Shown: positions 26,901 through 41,900 of the stretch, piece after piece
Layout of the letters: the number at the start of each line of letters is the position of its first letter
Position numbering within the stretch: position 1 is the first letter of the stretch
Assembly: GCA_016801885.1 (NCBI GenBank)
Contig: CM028891.1
Coordinates: 17,149,017 to 17,213,016, forward strand
Source: Toxotes chatareus
Lineage: Eukaryota > Chordata > Actinopteri > Toxotidae
Direction of reading: 5' to 3'
DNA length: 64,000 nucleotides
Translations under genes and position numbers: made by a program
Notes under the pieces: model-generated
What the model saw: only the letters and a program-made list of their open reading frames with translations
Databases searched by the model: none
Told to the model about the DNA's origin: nothing

Positions 26901-29900
26901 GGAGGCAAACTGAATTTTGTGGGATGACATTTGCAAAGCTCAAAAGCAACTTGTCCTACAGTGTCCTGTTAAATATAGATAATCCACAGACCTTCTTTAT
27001 ATAAAACAGTCCTGATAAAACCTGTTGACAGTAATCTCTGTGTTAAAAGAACATTGTTTCTGTAATAGAATATTCCTCTTTAATTTGTGAAATGTGAATT
27101 TTAAATGTTGAGCAGCACATGTAATTCATGGCAGCAGATGTTTCAGAGACCTCAGCATGTACACCTGAAACTATCTTCATGGTTTGGTTTGCAGACAAGT
27201 TGATCTCTGTTTTTTCTTTAGTACCTCCTGAAACAAATTTAATCAGGACTCACCAGTAAATGTGACCATCTCTATTATGGTTTACACCTGAGAAACTCAG
27301 TGAATGTGACTGTACCCTGTAGCCCTCGCCCAGGGAACACAAAACACTTGCACACAGCCTGAGTGCACAAGTTTAAAAGCTGATTCCTGTGTGTTCTTTT
27401 GTGCAGGTACTCTATTGATCGGCGCACAGACATGGACAGGGTGTTCAACATCCATGCAGGCAACGGGTCAGTGTTTATCCTCAGGGAGCTGGACAGAGAA
27501 GAGAACGCCTGGCACAACATCTCCGTCATCGCCACAGAGTTCAGTAAGTGCAACAGGACAGGAAGCAGACATTTCTGTTCACCCACGTCCTCTTATTTTG
27601 CCAGCCAAATTGGATTTTTGGAATAGATACTAACCTCTGAATGTTGTGTGCTTAACTGAAAAAATTTGGTTTTGTAGAGCCCAAGAACCAGACACATCCT
27701 GTTCCCCATTGGCTGGTAGCTGGTGTTTGTTCCCAACCCTGAACAGCACTTGTACACTATGAATTCTCAAAAAGTGGAAGAGGCCTTCTTTTATCTTAAA
27801 GTGTAGAAAGAACCAGGGTGTCAAAATTGGCCAAAAAAAGTCAAAAAAAATTTTGACCTCAAAATGTCATAAAAAACATCATAGTATAGTATGGCGTCAA
27901 AATCGGACAAAAAAAGTCAAAAAATTTTTCGACTTCAAAATGTCTAAAAAAAACATCATAGTATAGTAAGACGTCAAAATCGGCCAAAAAAATTCAAAAT
28001 TTTTTCGACCTCAAAATGTCATAAAAAACGCCATAGTATAGTATGCTGTTTTTTTCGGGCAAAAAAAGTAAAAAATTTTTTCCACCTCAAAATGTCATAA
28101 AAAACGTGATAATATAGTATGACGTTTTTTTCGGGCACAAAAAGTCAAAATTTTTTTCGACCTCAAAATGTCATAAAAAACGTCATAGTATAGTATGGCG
28201 TTTTTTTCGGGCAAATAAAGTCAAAATTTTTTTCGACCTCAAAATGTCATAAAAAAACGTCATAGTATAGTATGTTGTTTTTTTCGGGCAAAAAAAGTCA
28301 AAATTTTTTTCGACCTCAAAATGTCATAAAAAACGTCATAGTATAGTATGGCGTTTTTTTCGGGCAAAAAAGTCAAAATTTTTTTCCACCTCAGAATTTC
28401 ATAAAAAACATAGTATAGTATGGCGTTTTTTTCGGGCAAAAAAAGTCACAATTTTTTTCCACCTCAAAATTTCATAAAAAACATCATAGTATAGTATGGC
28501 TTTTTTTTCGGGCAAAAAAAGTCAAACATTTTTTCGACCTCAAAATGTCATAAAAAACGTCATAGTATAGTATAGCGTCAAAATCGGACAAAAAGAAGTC
28601 AAAAGTTTTTTCGACCTCAAAATGTCATAAAAAAACGTCATAGTATAGTAAGGCGTCAAAATCGGACAAAAAAAAGTCAAAAATTTTTTCGACCTCAAAA
28701 TGTCATAAAAACTTCATAGTATAGTATGACGTTTTTTTCGGGCAAAAAAAGTCAAAATTTTTTTCGACCTCAAAATGTCATAAAAAACGTCATAGTATAG
28801 TATGTTGTTTTTTTCGGGCAAAAAAAGTCAAAAATTTTTTCCACCTCAAAATGTCATAAAAAACGTCATAGTATAGTATGTTCGACCTCAAAATGTCATA
28901 GTATAGTATGTTGTTTTTTTCGGGCAAAAAAAGTCAAAATTTTTTTCGACCTCAAAATGTCATAATAAACGTCATAGTATAGTATGTTGTTTTTTTCGGG
29001 CAAAAAAAGTCAAAATTTTTTTCGACCTCAAAATTTCATAAAAAACATTATAGTATAGTATGGCTTTTTTTTCGGGCAAAAAAGTCAAAAATTTTTTCGA
29101 CCTCAAAATGTCATAAAAAACGTCATAGTATAGTATGGCGTTTTTTTCGGGCAAAAAAAGTCACAATTTTTTTCCACCTCAAAATTTCATAAAAAACATC
29201 ATAGTATAGTATGGCGTTTTTTTCAGGCAAAAAAAGTCAAAAATTTTTTCGACCTCAAAATGTCATAAAAATCGTCATAGTATAGGAAGGCGTGAAAATC
29301 GGGCAAAAAAAGTCAAAAAATTTTTCGACCTCAAAATGTCATAAAAAACGTCATAGTATAGTATGACGTTTTTTTCGGGCAAAAAAAGTCAAAATTTTTT
29401 TCGACCTCAAAATTTCATAAAAAACATAGTATAGTATGGCTTTTTTTTCCGGCCAAAAAAGTCAAAAATTTTTTCGACCTCAAAATGTCATAAAAAACGT
29501 CATAGTATAGTATGTATGTTTTTTTTTCGGGCAAAAAAGTCAAAAAATTTTTCAGCCTCAAAATGTCATAGAAAACATCATAGTATAGTAGTAAGTTTTT
29601 TTTTCGGCCAAAAAAGTCAAAAATTTTTTGACTTCAAAATGTCATAAAAAACGTCATAGTATAGTAAGGCTTTTTTTTTCCGAAAAAAGTCAAAAATTTT
29701 TTTGACCTCAAAATGTCATAAAAAACGTCATAGTATAGTATGACATTTTTTTTCGGGTAAAAAAAGTCAAAAATTTTTTCGACCTCAAAATGTCATAAAA
29801 AACGTCATAGTATAGTATGGCGTCAAAATCGGACAAAAAAAGTCAAAAGTTTTTTCCACCTCAAAATGTCATAAAAAACGTCATAGTATAGTATGGCATT

Positions 29901-32900
29901 TTTTTTCGGGCAAAAAAAGTCAAAAATTTTTTCGACCTCAAAATGTCATAAAAAACGTCATAGTATAGCATGGCGTTTTTTTCGGGAAAAAAAAGTCAAA
30001 GTTTTTTTCGACCTCAAAATGTCATAAAAAACGTCATAGTATAGGAAGGCCTGAAAATCGGGCAAAAAAAGCCAAAAATTTTTTCGACCTCAAAATGTCA
30101 TAAAAAACGTCATAGTATAGTATGATTTTTTTTTTCGGAACAAAAAAGTCAAAATTTTTTTCGACCTCAAAATTTCATAAAAAAACATAGTATAGTATGG
30201 CGTTTTTTTCGGGCAAAAAAAGTCAAAAAATTTTTCAGCCTCAAAATGTCGTAGAAAACGTCATAGTATAGTAAGGCGTTTTTTTCGGCCAAAAAAAGTC
30301 AAAATTTTTTTTGACTTCAAAATGTCATAAAAAACGTCATAGTATAGTAAGGCGTTTTTTTTTTTTTCCGAAAAAAGTCAAAAATTTTTTGACCTCAAAA
30401 TGTCATAAAAACGTCATAGTATAGTATGAGCGTTTTTTTCAGAAAAAAAGTCAAAAAATTTTTCGACCTCAAAATGTCATAAAAACGTCATAGTATAGTA
30501 TAGTAAAGCGTCAAAATCGGCGAAAAAAAGTCAAAAATTTTTTACCTCAAAATGTCATAAAAAACGTCATAGTATAGTACGGCGTCAAAATCGGACAAAA
30601 AAAGTCAAAAGTTTTTTCCACCTCAAAATGTCATAAAAAACGTCATAGTATAGTATGGCGTTTTTTTCGGGTAAAAAAAGTCAAAAATTTTTCGACCTCA
30701 AAATGTCATAAAAAACGTCATAGTATAGTAAGGCGTCAAAATCGGCGAAAAAAAGTCAAAAAATTTTTTTACCTCAAAATGTCATAAAAAACGTCATAGT
30801 ATAGTACGGCGTCAAAATCGGACAAAAAAAGTCAAAAGTTTTTTCCACCTCAAAATGTCATAAAAAACGTCATAGTATAGTATGACGTTTTTTCGATCAA
30901 AAAAGTCAAAAAATTTTTTCGACCTCAAAATGTCATAAAAACGCGTCATAGTATAGTATGGCGTTTTTTTCGAAAAAAAGTCAAAAATTTTTCGACCTCA
31001 AAATGTCATAAAAACGCGTCATAGTATAGTATGGCGTTTTTTTCGAGAAAAAAAAGTCAAAATTTTTTTCGACCTCAAAATGTCATAAAAAATGTCATAG
31101 TATAATAAGTCGTCAAAATCGGACAAAAAAAGTCAAAATTTTTTTCGACCTCAAAATGTCATAAAAAACGTCATAGTATAGGAAGGCCTGAAAATCGGGC
31201 AAAAAAAGTCAAAAATTTTTTCGACCTCAAAATATCATAAAAAACGTCATAGTATAGTATGACGTTTTTTTCGGGCAAAAAAAGTCAAAATTTTTTTCGA
31301 CCTCAAAATTTCATAAAAAACATAGTATAGTATGGCTTTTTTTTCGGGCAAAAAAAGTCAAAAATTTTTTCGACCTCAAAATGTCATAAAAAGCGTCATA
31401 GTATAGTATGCTTTTTTTTTCGGAAAAAAGTCAAAAATTTTTTCAGCCTCAAAAATGTCATAAAAAACGTCATAGTATAGTATAGTAAGCGTTTTTTCGG
31501 CCAAAAAAGTCAAAAATTTTTTGACTTCAAAATGTCAAAAAACGTCATAGCATAGTAGTAAGTTTTTTTTTTTTCGAAAAAAGTCAAAAAAATTTTTGAC
31601 CTCAAAATGTCATAAAAACGTCATAGTATAGTAGCGTATTTTTTTTTCGAAAAAAAAAGTCAAAATTTTTTTTTGACCTCAAAATTTCATAAAAAAACAT
31701 AGTATAGTATGGCTTTTTTCGGGGAAAAAAAGTCAAAATTTTTTCGACCTCAAAATGTCATAAAAAACGTCATAGTATAGTATGGGCTTTTTTTCGGGCA
31801 AAAAGTCAAAAATTTTTCAGCCTCAAAATGTCATAAAAAACGTCATAGTATAGTAAAGGCGTCAAAATCGGCGAAAAAAGTCAAAAAATTTTTTACCTCA
31901 AAATGTCATAAAAAACGTCATAGTATAGTACGGCGTCAAAATCGGACAAAAAAAGTCAAAAGTTTTTTCCACCTCAAAATGTCATAAAAAACGTCATAGT
32001 ATAGTATGGCATTTTTTTTCGGGCAAAAAAAGTCAAAATTTTTTTCGACCTCAAAATGTCATAAAAAACGTCATAGTATAGTATGACGTTTTTTTCGGGC
32101 AAAAAAAGTCAAAAATTTTTTCCACCTCAAAATGTCATAAAAAACGTCATAGTATAGTATGACGTTTTTTTCGGGCAAAAAAAGTCAAAAATTTTTTCGA
32201 CCTCAAAATGTCATAAAAAACGTCATAGTATAGTATGGCGTTTTTTGAAAAAAAAAAGTCAAATTTTTTTTTTTCGACCTCAAAATGTCATAAAAACGCG
32301 TCATAGTATAGTAAGTCGTCAAAATCGGACAAAAAAAGTCAAAATTTTTTCGACCTCAAAATGTCATAAAAACGCGTCATAGTATATATGGTTTTTTTTC
32401 GAAAAAAAAAGTCAAAGTTTTTTTCGACCTCAAAATGTCATAAAAAACGTCATAGTATAGCATGGCGTTTTTTTCGGGAAAAAAAAGTCAAAATTTTTTT
32501 CGACCTCAAAATGTCATAAAAAACGTCATATAGTATAGTAAGGTTTTTTTTCGATAAAAAAAGTCAAAATTTTTTGACTTCAAAATGTCATAAAAAACGT
32601 CATAAAAAGTATAGTATAGTAAGGCGTTTTTCCCGAAAAAAAAAGTCAAAATTTTTTTGACCTCAAAATGTCATAAAAACGTCATAGTATAGTAAGGCGT
32701 CAAAATCGGTGAAAAAAAGTCAAAATTTTTTTCGACCTCAAAATGTCATAAAAACGCATAGTATAGTATAGTATGGCGTTTTTTTCGGCAAAAAAGTCAA
32801 AATTTTTTCGACCTTAAAATGTCATAAAAAACGTCATAGTATAGTAAGGCGTCAAAATCGGGCAAAAAAAGTCAAAGTTTTTTTCGACCTCAAAATGTCA

Positions 32901-35900
32901 TAAAAAACGTCATAGTATAGTATGGCATTTTTTTCGGGCAAAAAAAGTCAAAATTTTTTCGACCTCAAAATTTCATAAAAAACGTCATAGTATAGTATGG
33001 CGTTTTTTTCGGGCAAAAAAGTCAAAATTTTTTTCGACCTCAAAATGTCATAAAAACTTCATAGTATAGTATGACATTTTTTCGAACAAAAAAGTCAAAA
33101 ATTTTTTCGACCTCAAAATGTCATAAAAACATCATAGTATAGTATGTTGTTTTTTTGGCAAAAAAGTCAAAAATTTTTTCGACCTCAAAATGTCAAAAAA
33201 ACGTCATAGTATAGTATGGCTTTTTTTTTCGGGCAAAAAAGTCAAAAATTTTTCCACCTCAAAATGTCATAAAAAACGTCATAGTATAGTATGATGACTT
33301 TTTTCGGGAACAAAAAAGTCAAAATTTTTTCGACCTCAAAATGTCATAAAAAACGTCATAGTATAGTATATTTTTTTTTCGGGCAAAAAAAGTCAAATTT
33401 TTTTCGACCTCAAAATGTCATAAAAAACGTCATAGTATATAGTATGGCGTTTTTTCGAAAAAAAAAAAAAAATTTTTCGACCTCAAAATGTCATAAATAA
33501 CGTCATAGTATAGTATGGCGTCAAAATTGGATAAAAAAAGTCAAAAGTTTTTTCGACCTTAAAATGTCATAAAAAACGTCATAGTATAGGAAGGCGTGAA
33601 AATCGGGCAAAAAAAGTCAAAATTTTTTTCGACCTCAAAATGTCATAAAAACGTCATAGTATAGTAAAGGCGTTTTTTTTTTTTGACCTCAAAATGTCAT
33701 AAAAAAGTCATAGTATAAAATTTTTGACTTCAAAAAGTCAAAATGTCATAAAAACGTCATAGTATAGTAAGGCGTTTTTTCGGAAAAAAAAGTCAAAAAG
33801 TATTTTTTTGACCTCAAAATGTCATAAAAAAAACGTCATAGTATAGTAAGTCAGGCGTCAAAATCGGGCGAAAAAAAGTCAAAATTTTTTCCACCTCAAA
33901 ATGTCATAAAAAGCGTCATAGTATAGTATGACGTTTTTTTCAGGCAAAAAAGTCAAAATTTTTTCCACCTCAAAATGTCATAAAAACGTCATAGTATAGT
34001 ATGGCGTTTTTTTCGAACAAAAAAAGTCAAAAATTTTTTCGACCTCAAAATGTCATAAAAAAACGTCATAGTATAGGTATGGCGTTTTTTCGACCTCAAA
34101 ATGTCAAAAAAAGTCAAAATTTTTTCGACCTCAAAATGTCAAAAAAAAGCGTCATAGTATAATAAGTCGTCAAAATCGGACAAAAAAGTCAAAATTTTTT
34201 CGACCTCAAAATGTCATTCATAGTATAGCATGGTTTTTTTTTCGGGAAAAATGTCATAACCTCAAAACGTCATAGTATAGCATGCATTTTTTTTTTTCGA
34301 CCTCAAAAAAAAAAAGTCAAAGTAAGATTTTTTTCGACCTCAAAATGTCATCAAAATGTCATAAAAAACGTCATAGTATAGTAAAGGCGCTTTTTTTCGG
34401 AAAAAAAAAGTCAAAAATTTTTCGACCTCAAAATGTCATAAAAACGTCATAGTAGTATAGTATGGCGTCAAAATCGGACCTCAAAAAAGTCAAAAAAAAG
34501 TCAAAATTTTTTTCGACCTCAAAATGTCATAAAAAACGTCATAGTATAGTATGGCGTTTTTTCGGAAAAAAAAAGTCAAAATTTTTTTCCACCTCAAAAT
34601 GTCATAAAAACGTCATAGTATAGTATTTTTTTTTCGGAAAAAAAGTCAAAATTTTTTCGACCTCAAAATGTCATAAAAACGTCATAGTAGTAGTATAGTA
34701 TGGCGTTTTTTCGGGCAAAAAAAGTCAAAATTTTTTCGACCTCAAAATGTCATAAAAAACGTCATAGTATAGTATGGCGTTTTTTCGGGAAAAAAAAAAG
34801 TCAAAATGTTTTTTCGACCTCAAAATGTCATAAAAAACGTCATAGTATAGTAAAATGTCAAAATCGTCATAGGGCAAAAAGTCAAAAATTTTTTTCGACC
34901 TCAAAATGTCATAAAAAAAAACGTCATAGTATAGTATGGCGTTTTTTTTCGGAACAAAAAAAAGTCAAAAATTTTTTCCACCTCAAAATGTCATAAAAAA
35001 CGTCATAGTATAGTATGGCGTTTTTTTCGGGCAAAAAAAGTCAAAAATTTTTTCGACCTCAAAATGTCATAAAAAACGTCATAGTATAGTATGTTGTTTT
35101 TTTCGGGAAAAAAAAGTCAAAAATTTTTTTCGACCTCAAAATGTCATAAAAAACATCATAGTATAGTATGGCGTTTTTTTTCAAAAAAAAAAAGTCAAAA
35201 TTTTTTCGACCTCAAAATGTCATCAAAAAACGTCATAGTATAGTATGGCGTTTTTTTTCAAAAAAAAAAGTCAAAAAATTTTTGACCTCAAAATGTCAAA
35301 AAAAACGTCATAGTATAGTATGGCGTTTTTTCGGGACAAAAAGTCAAAATTTTTTTCGACCTCAAAATGTCATAAAAAACGTCATAGTATAGTATGGCGT
35401 TTTTTTCGGACAAAAAAGTCAAAATTTTTTTCGACCTCAAAATGTCATAAAAAACGTCATAGTATAGTATGGCGTTTTTTTCGGACAAAAAAAGTCAAAA
35501 ATTTTTTCGACCTCAAAATGTCATAAAAAACGTCATAGTATAGTAAGGCGTCAAAATCGGACAAAAAAAAAGTCAAAATTTTTTTCGACCTCAAAATGTC
35601 ATAAAAAACGTCATAGTATAGTATGGCGTTTTTTTTCGGGCAAAAAAAAGTCAAAATTTTTTCGACCTCAAAATGTCATGAAAAACGTCATAGTATAGTA
35701 TGGCAAAATTTTTTAAAAACGCAAAAAAAGTCAAAAAATTTTTTTCGACCTCAAAATGTCATAAAAAACATCATAGTATAGTATGGCGTTTTTTTTCAGG
35801 CAAAAAAAAGTCAAAATTTTTTTTCGACCTCAAAATGTCATAAAAACGTCATAGTATAGTATGGGCTTTTTTTTGGGCAAAAAAGTCAAAATTTTTTCGA

Positions 35901-38900
35901 CCTCAAAATGTCATCAAAAAAAAACGTCATAGTATAGTATGTTGTTTTTTTTCGGCAAAAAGTCAAAATTTTTTTCGACCTCAAAATGTCATAAAAAACG
36001 TCATAGTATAGTAAGGCGTCAAAATCGGCAAAAAAAGTCAAAATTTTTTTCGACCTCAAAATGTCATAAAAAACGTCATAGTATAGTATGGCGTTTTTTT
36101 CAAAAAAAGTCAAAATTTTTTCGACCTCAAAATGTCATAAAAAAAACATCATAGTATAGTATGGCGTTTTTTCGGCGAAAAAAAAGTCAAAAATTTTTTT
36201 GACCTCAAAATGTCATAAAAAACGTCATAGTATAGTATGGCGTTCAAAAATCGGCATAGTAAAAAAGTCAAAAAATTTTTTCACCTCAAAATGTCATAAA
36301 AAAACATCATAGTATAGTATGGCGTTTTTTCGGCCAAAAAAGTCAAAATTTTTTTCCACCTCAAAATTTCATAAAAAACATCATAGTATAGTATAGGCGT
36401 TTTTTCATAAAAACGTCAAAAAAGTCAAAAATTTTTTCGACCTCAAAATGTCATAAAAACGTCATAGTATAGTATAGTATGACGTTTTTTTCAAAAAAGT
36501 CAAAAAAAAAGTCAAAATGTTTTAAAAACCTCAAAATGTATATAAAAATCGCGTCATAGTATAGTACCTCAATTAAAATCGTCATAAAAAATCATAGTAT
36601 ATAGTAAAAAGTCAAAAATTTTTTTCGACCTCAAAATGTCATAAAAAACGTCATAGTATAGTATGGTTTTTTTTTCGGCAAAAAAGTCAAAATTTTTTTC
36701 GACCTCAAAATGTCATAAAAACGTCATAGTATAGTATGGCGTTTTTTTTTTCAAAATGTCAAAAAAAAGTCAAAAGGCGTTTTTTTCGGAAAAAAAGTCA
36801 CCTCAAAATGTCATAAAAAACGTCATAGTATAGTATAGTAAGGCGTTTTTTTTCGGAAAAAAGTCAAAAATTTTTTGACCTCAAAATGTCATAAAAAACG
36901 TCATAGTATAGTATAAAAGCGTTTTTTTTTTTTTCAAAATGTCATAAAAAAAAAGTCAAAAAGTCAAAATTTTTTTGACCTCAAAATGTCATAAAAACGT
37001 CATATAGTATAGTATAAGGCGTCAAAATCGGACAAAAAAAAAAGTCAAATTTTTTTTTTCCACCTCAAAATGTCATAAAAACGTCATAGTATAGTATGGC
37101 ATTTTTTTCGGGCAAAAAAGTCAAAAAATTTTTTTCCACCTCAAAATGTCATAAAAACGTCATAGTATAGTATATGGCGTCAAAATCGGACAAAAAAGTC
37201 AAAATTTTTTTTCGACCTCAAAATGTCATAAAAACGTCATAGTATAGTATGGCATTTTTTTTCAAAAAAGTCAAAATTTTTTTCGACCTCAAAATGTCAT
37301 AAAAAAACATCATAGTATAGTATGGGCTTTTTTTCGGGCAAAAAAAGTCAAATTTTTTTCGACCTCAAAATGTCATAAAAAACGTCATAGTATAGTATGA
37401 CATTTTTTCGGAACAAAAAAAAGTCAAAAATTTTTTCGACCTCAAAATGTCATAAAAAATCATAGTATAGTATGTTTTTTTTTCGGGCAAAAAAGTCAAA
37501 ATTTTTTCGACCTCAAAATGTCATAAAAAACGTCATAGTATAGTATGGCGTTTTTTTTCGGCAAAAAAGTCAAAAATTTTTCCACCTCAAAATGTCATAA
37601 AAACGTCATAGTATATAGTAAAAGTCAAAATTTTTTTCGGCCAAAAAAGTCAAAACGTCATAGTATAGTTTTTTTGACCTCAAAATGTCATAAAAAACGT
37701 CATAGTATAGTATGGCGTTTTTTTTTCGGGCAAAAAGTCAAAAATTTTTTCGAAAATGTCATTTTGACCTCAAAATGTCATAAAAAAAAAACGTCATAGT
37801 AAATGTCATAAAAACGCTATAGTATAGTATAGGTTTTTTGGACAAAAAAGTCAAAATTTTTTCGACCTCAAAATGTCATAAAAAACGCGTCATAGTATAG
37901 TATGGCATAAAAGTTTTTTCGACCTCAAAAAAAAAGTCAAAAAATTTTTTCCACCTCAAAATGTCATAAAAAACGTCATAGTATAGTATGGCGTTTTTTT
38001 GAACAAAAAAAAGTCAAAAATTTTTTCGACCTCAAAATGTCATAAAAAAACGTCATAGTATAGTATGGCGTTTTTTCGGCAAAAAGTCAAAATTTTTTCG
38101 ACCTCAAAATGTCATAAAAAACGTCATAGTATAATAAGTCGTCAAAATCGGGAAAAAAAAGTCAAAATTTTTTCGACCTCAAAATGTCATAAAAAAGCGT
38201 CATAGTATAGCATGGTTTTTTTCGAAAAACAAAAAGTCAAAATTTTTTCGACCTCAAAATGTCATAAAAAACGTCATAGTATAGCATGGCGTTTTTTTCA
38301 GGAAAAAAAGTCAAAATTTTTTCGACCTCAAAATGTCATAAAAACGTCATAGTATAGTAAGGCTGTTTTTTCGGGCAAAAAGTCAAAAATTTTTTCAACC
38401 TCAAAATGTCATAAAAAAACGTCATAGTATAGTATAGTATGGTGTTTTTTCGGACAAAAAGTCAAAAATTTTTTTGACCTCAAAATGTCATAAAAAACGT
38501 CATAGTATAGTATGGTAGGCGTCAAAATCGACAAAAAAAAAAAGTCAAAAATTTTTTTCCACCTCAAAATGTCATAAAAAACGTCATAGTATAGTATAGT
38601 ATGGCGTCAAAATCGGACAAAAAAGTCAAAATTTTTTTCCACCTCAAAATGTCATAAAAAACGTCATAGTATAGTATGGCATTTTTTTTCGGCAAAAAAG
38701 TCAAAATTTTTTCGACCTCAAAATGTCATAAAAACGCGTCATAGTATAGTATGACATTTTTTCGAACAAAAAGTCAAAAATTTTTTCGACCTCAAAATGT
38801 CATAAAAAACGTCATAGTATAGTATGGCTTTTTTTTTTGACAAAAAAAGTCAAAAATTTTTTCGACCTCAAAATGTCATAAAAAACGCGTCATAGTATAA

Positions 38901-41900
38901 TAAGTTCGTCAAAATCGGACAAAAAAGTCAAAATTTTTTCGACCTCAAAATGTCATAAAAAAACGTCATAGTATAGTATAGCATGATTTTTTTTTTCAGG
39001 AAAAAAAGTCAAAATTTTTTCGACCTCAAAATGTCATAAAAAAAGCGTCATAGTATAGTATGTTGTTTTTTTCGGACAAAAAGTCAAAATTTTTTTGACC
39101 TCAAAATGTCATAAAAAACGTCATAGTATAGTAAGGCGTTTTTTTCGGACAAAAAAAAGTCAAAATTTTTTTGGCCTCAAAATGTCATAAAAACGCGTCA
39201 TAGTATAGTATGGCCAAAATCGGGAAAAAAAGTCAAAATTTTTTTCGACCTCAAAATGTCATAAAAACGTCATAGTATAGTATGGCGTTTTTTCGAAAAA
39301 AAAAAAAAGTCAAAGTCATTTTTTTGACCTCAAAATGTCATAAAAAACGTCATAGTATAGTATAGGCGTTTTTCGGGCAAAAAAGTCAAAAAATTTTTTC
39401 AGCCTCAAAATGTCATAAAAACGTCATAGTATATAGTATGGCAGTTTTTTTTCGCCAAAAAGTCAAAATTTTTTTTGACCCCAAAATGTCATAAAAAACG
39501 TCATAGTATAGTATGGCGTTTTTTTTCGGGCAAAAAAAAGTCAAAAATTTTTTCGACCTCAAAATGTCATGAAAAACGTCATAGTATAGTATGGCGTTTT
39601 TTTCGGGAAAAAAAAGTCAAAATTTTTTTCGACCTCAAAATGTCATAAAAAACGTCATAGTATAATAAGTCGTCAAAATCGGACAAAAAAAGTCAAAAAT
39701 TTTTTCGACCTCAAAATGTCATAAAAAACGTCATAGTATAGTATGGCATTTTTTTCGGGCAAAAAAAGTCAAAAATTTTTTCGACCTCAAAATGTCATAA
39801 AAAACGTCATAGTATAGTATGGCGTTTTTTTTCGGGAAAAAAAAGTCAAAATTTTTTCAACCTCAAAATGTCATAAAAAACGTCATAGTATAGTATGTTT
39901 TTTTCGGGCAAAAAAAGTCAAAATTTTTTTCGACCTCAAAATGTCATAAAAAACGTCATAGTATAGTAAGGCGTTTTTTTCGGAAAAAAGTCAAAATTTT
40001 TTCAACCAAAAAATGTCATAAAAACGTCATAGTATAGTATATTTTTTTTTCGCAAAAAAAGTCAAAAATTTTTCAACCTCAAAATGTCATAAAAAACGTC
40101 ATAGTATAGTATGGCGTTTTTTTCCGAAAAAAAAGTCAAAAATTTTTTGACCTCAAATGTCATAAAAAACGTCATAGTATAGTAGTCAAAATCAGCGAAA
40201 AAAAGTCAAAATTTTTTTGACCTCAAAATGTCATAAAAACGCGTCATATAGTATAGTAAAGAAAAAGTCAAAATTTTTCCGACCTCAAAATGTCATAAAA
40301 AACGTCATAGTATAGTATGGCATTTTTTTCGGACAAAAAAAGTCAAAATTTTTTTCGACCTCAAAATGTCATAAAAAACGTCATATAGTATAGTATGCCG
40401 TTTTTTTTCATAAAAAAAGTCAAAAAATTTTCAGCCTCAAAATGTCATAAAAAAACATCATAGTATAGTAAGGCGTCAAATTTTCAAAAAAAAAAAAAAA
40501 AAATTTTTCGGCCGCAAAATGTCATAAAAAACGTCATAGTATAGTATAGCATGGCTTTTTTTCAGGAGAAAAAAGTCAAAAAATTTTTCGACTTCAAAAT
40601 GTCATAAAAAACGTCATAGTATAGCATGGCGTTTTTTTCAGGAAAAAAAAGTCAAAATTTTTTCAACCTCAAAATGTCATAAAAACGTCATAGTATAGTA
40701 TGTTGTTTTTTTTGAAGGCAAAAATGTCAAAATTTTTTCGACCTCAAAATGTCATAAAAACGTCATAGTATAGTAAGGCGTCAAAATCGGGCAAAAAAGT
40801 CAAAAAAATTTTCGACATCAAAATGTCATAAAAAACGTCATAGTATAGTATGGCGTTTTTTTTTGGCAAAAAGTCAAAAATTTTTTCCACCTCAAAATGT
40901 CATAAAAAAACGTCATAGTATAGTATGGCGTTTTTTCGGCAAAAAGTCATAAAATTTTTGACCTCAAAATGTCATAAAAAAACGTCATAGTATAGTATAT
41001 GGCTTTTTTTGCAAAAAGTCAAAAAAATTTTCGACGTCAAAATGTCATAAAAACGTCATAGTATAGTATGGCGTTTTTTCGAACAAAAAAGTCAAAAAAT
41101 TTTTCGACCTCAAAATGTCATAAAAAACGTCATAGTATAGTATGGCGTCAAAATCTGACAAAAAAAGTCAAAAGTTTTTTCCACCTCAAAATGTCATAAA
41201 AAACGTCATAGTATAGTATGGCGTCAAAATCTGACAAAAAAAGTCAAAAGTTTTTTCCACCTCAAAATGTCATAAAAAACGTCATAGTATAATAAGTCGT
41301 CAAAATCGGACAAAAAAAGTCAAAAATTTTTTCGACCTCAAAATGTCATAAAAAACGTCATAGTATAGCATGGCGTTTTTTTCGGGAAAATAGTCAAAAA
41401 ATTTTTCGACCTCAAAATGTCATAAAAAACGTCATAGTATAGCATGGCGTTTTTTCAGGAAAAAAAAGTCAAAATTTTTTTCAACCTCAAAATGTCATAA
41501 AAAACGTCATAGTATAGTATGTTTTTTTTTTCGGGCAAAAAAAGTCAAAAATTTTTTCGACCTCAAAATGTCATAAAAAAAACGTCATAGTATAGTAAAG
41601 GCTTTTTTTGAACAAAAAAGTCAAAGTTTTTTCGACCTCAAAATGTCATAAAAAACGTCATAGTATAGTATGGCGCGTTTTTTGGGGAAAAAAAGTCAAA
41701 AAAAAATTTTTTCGACCTCAAAATGTCATAAAAAATCATAGTATAGCATGGTTTTTTTTCAGGAAAAAAGTCAAAATTTTTTCAACCTCAAAATGTCATA
41801 AAAAACATCATAGTATAGTATGTTTTTTTTTTCGGCAAAAATGTCAAAAATTTTTTTGACCTCAAAATGTCATAAAAACGTCATAGTATAGTATGGTCAA

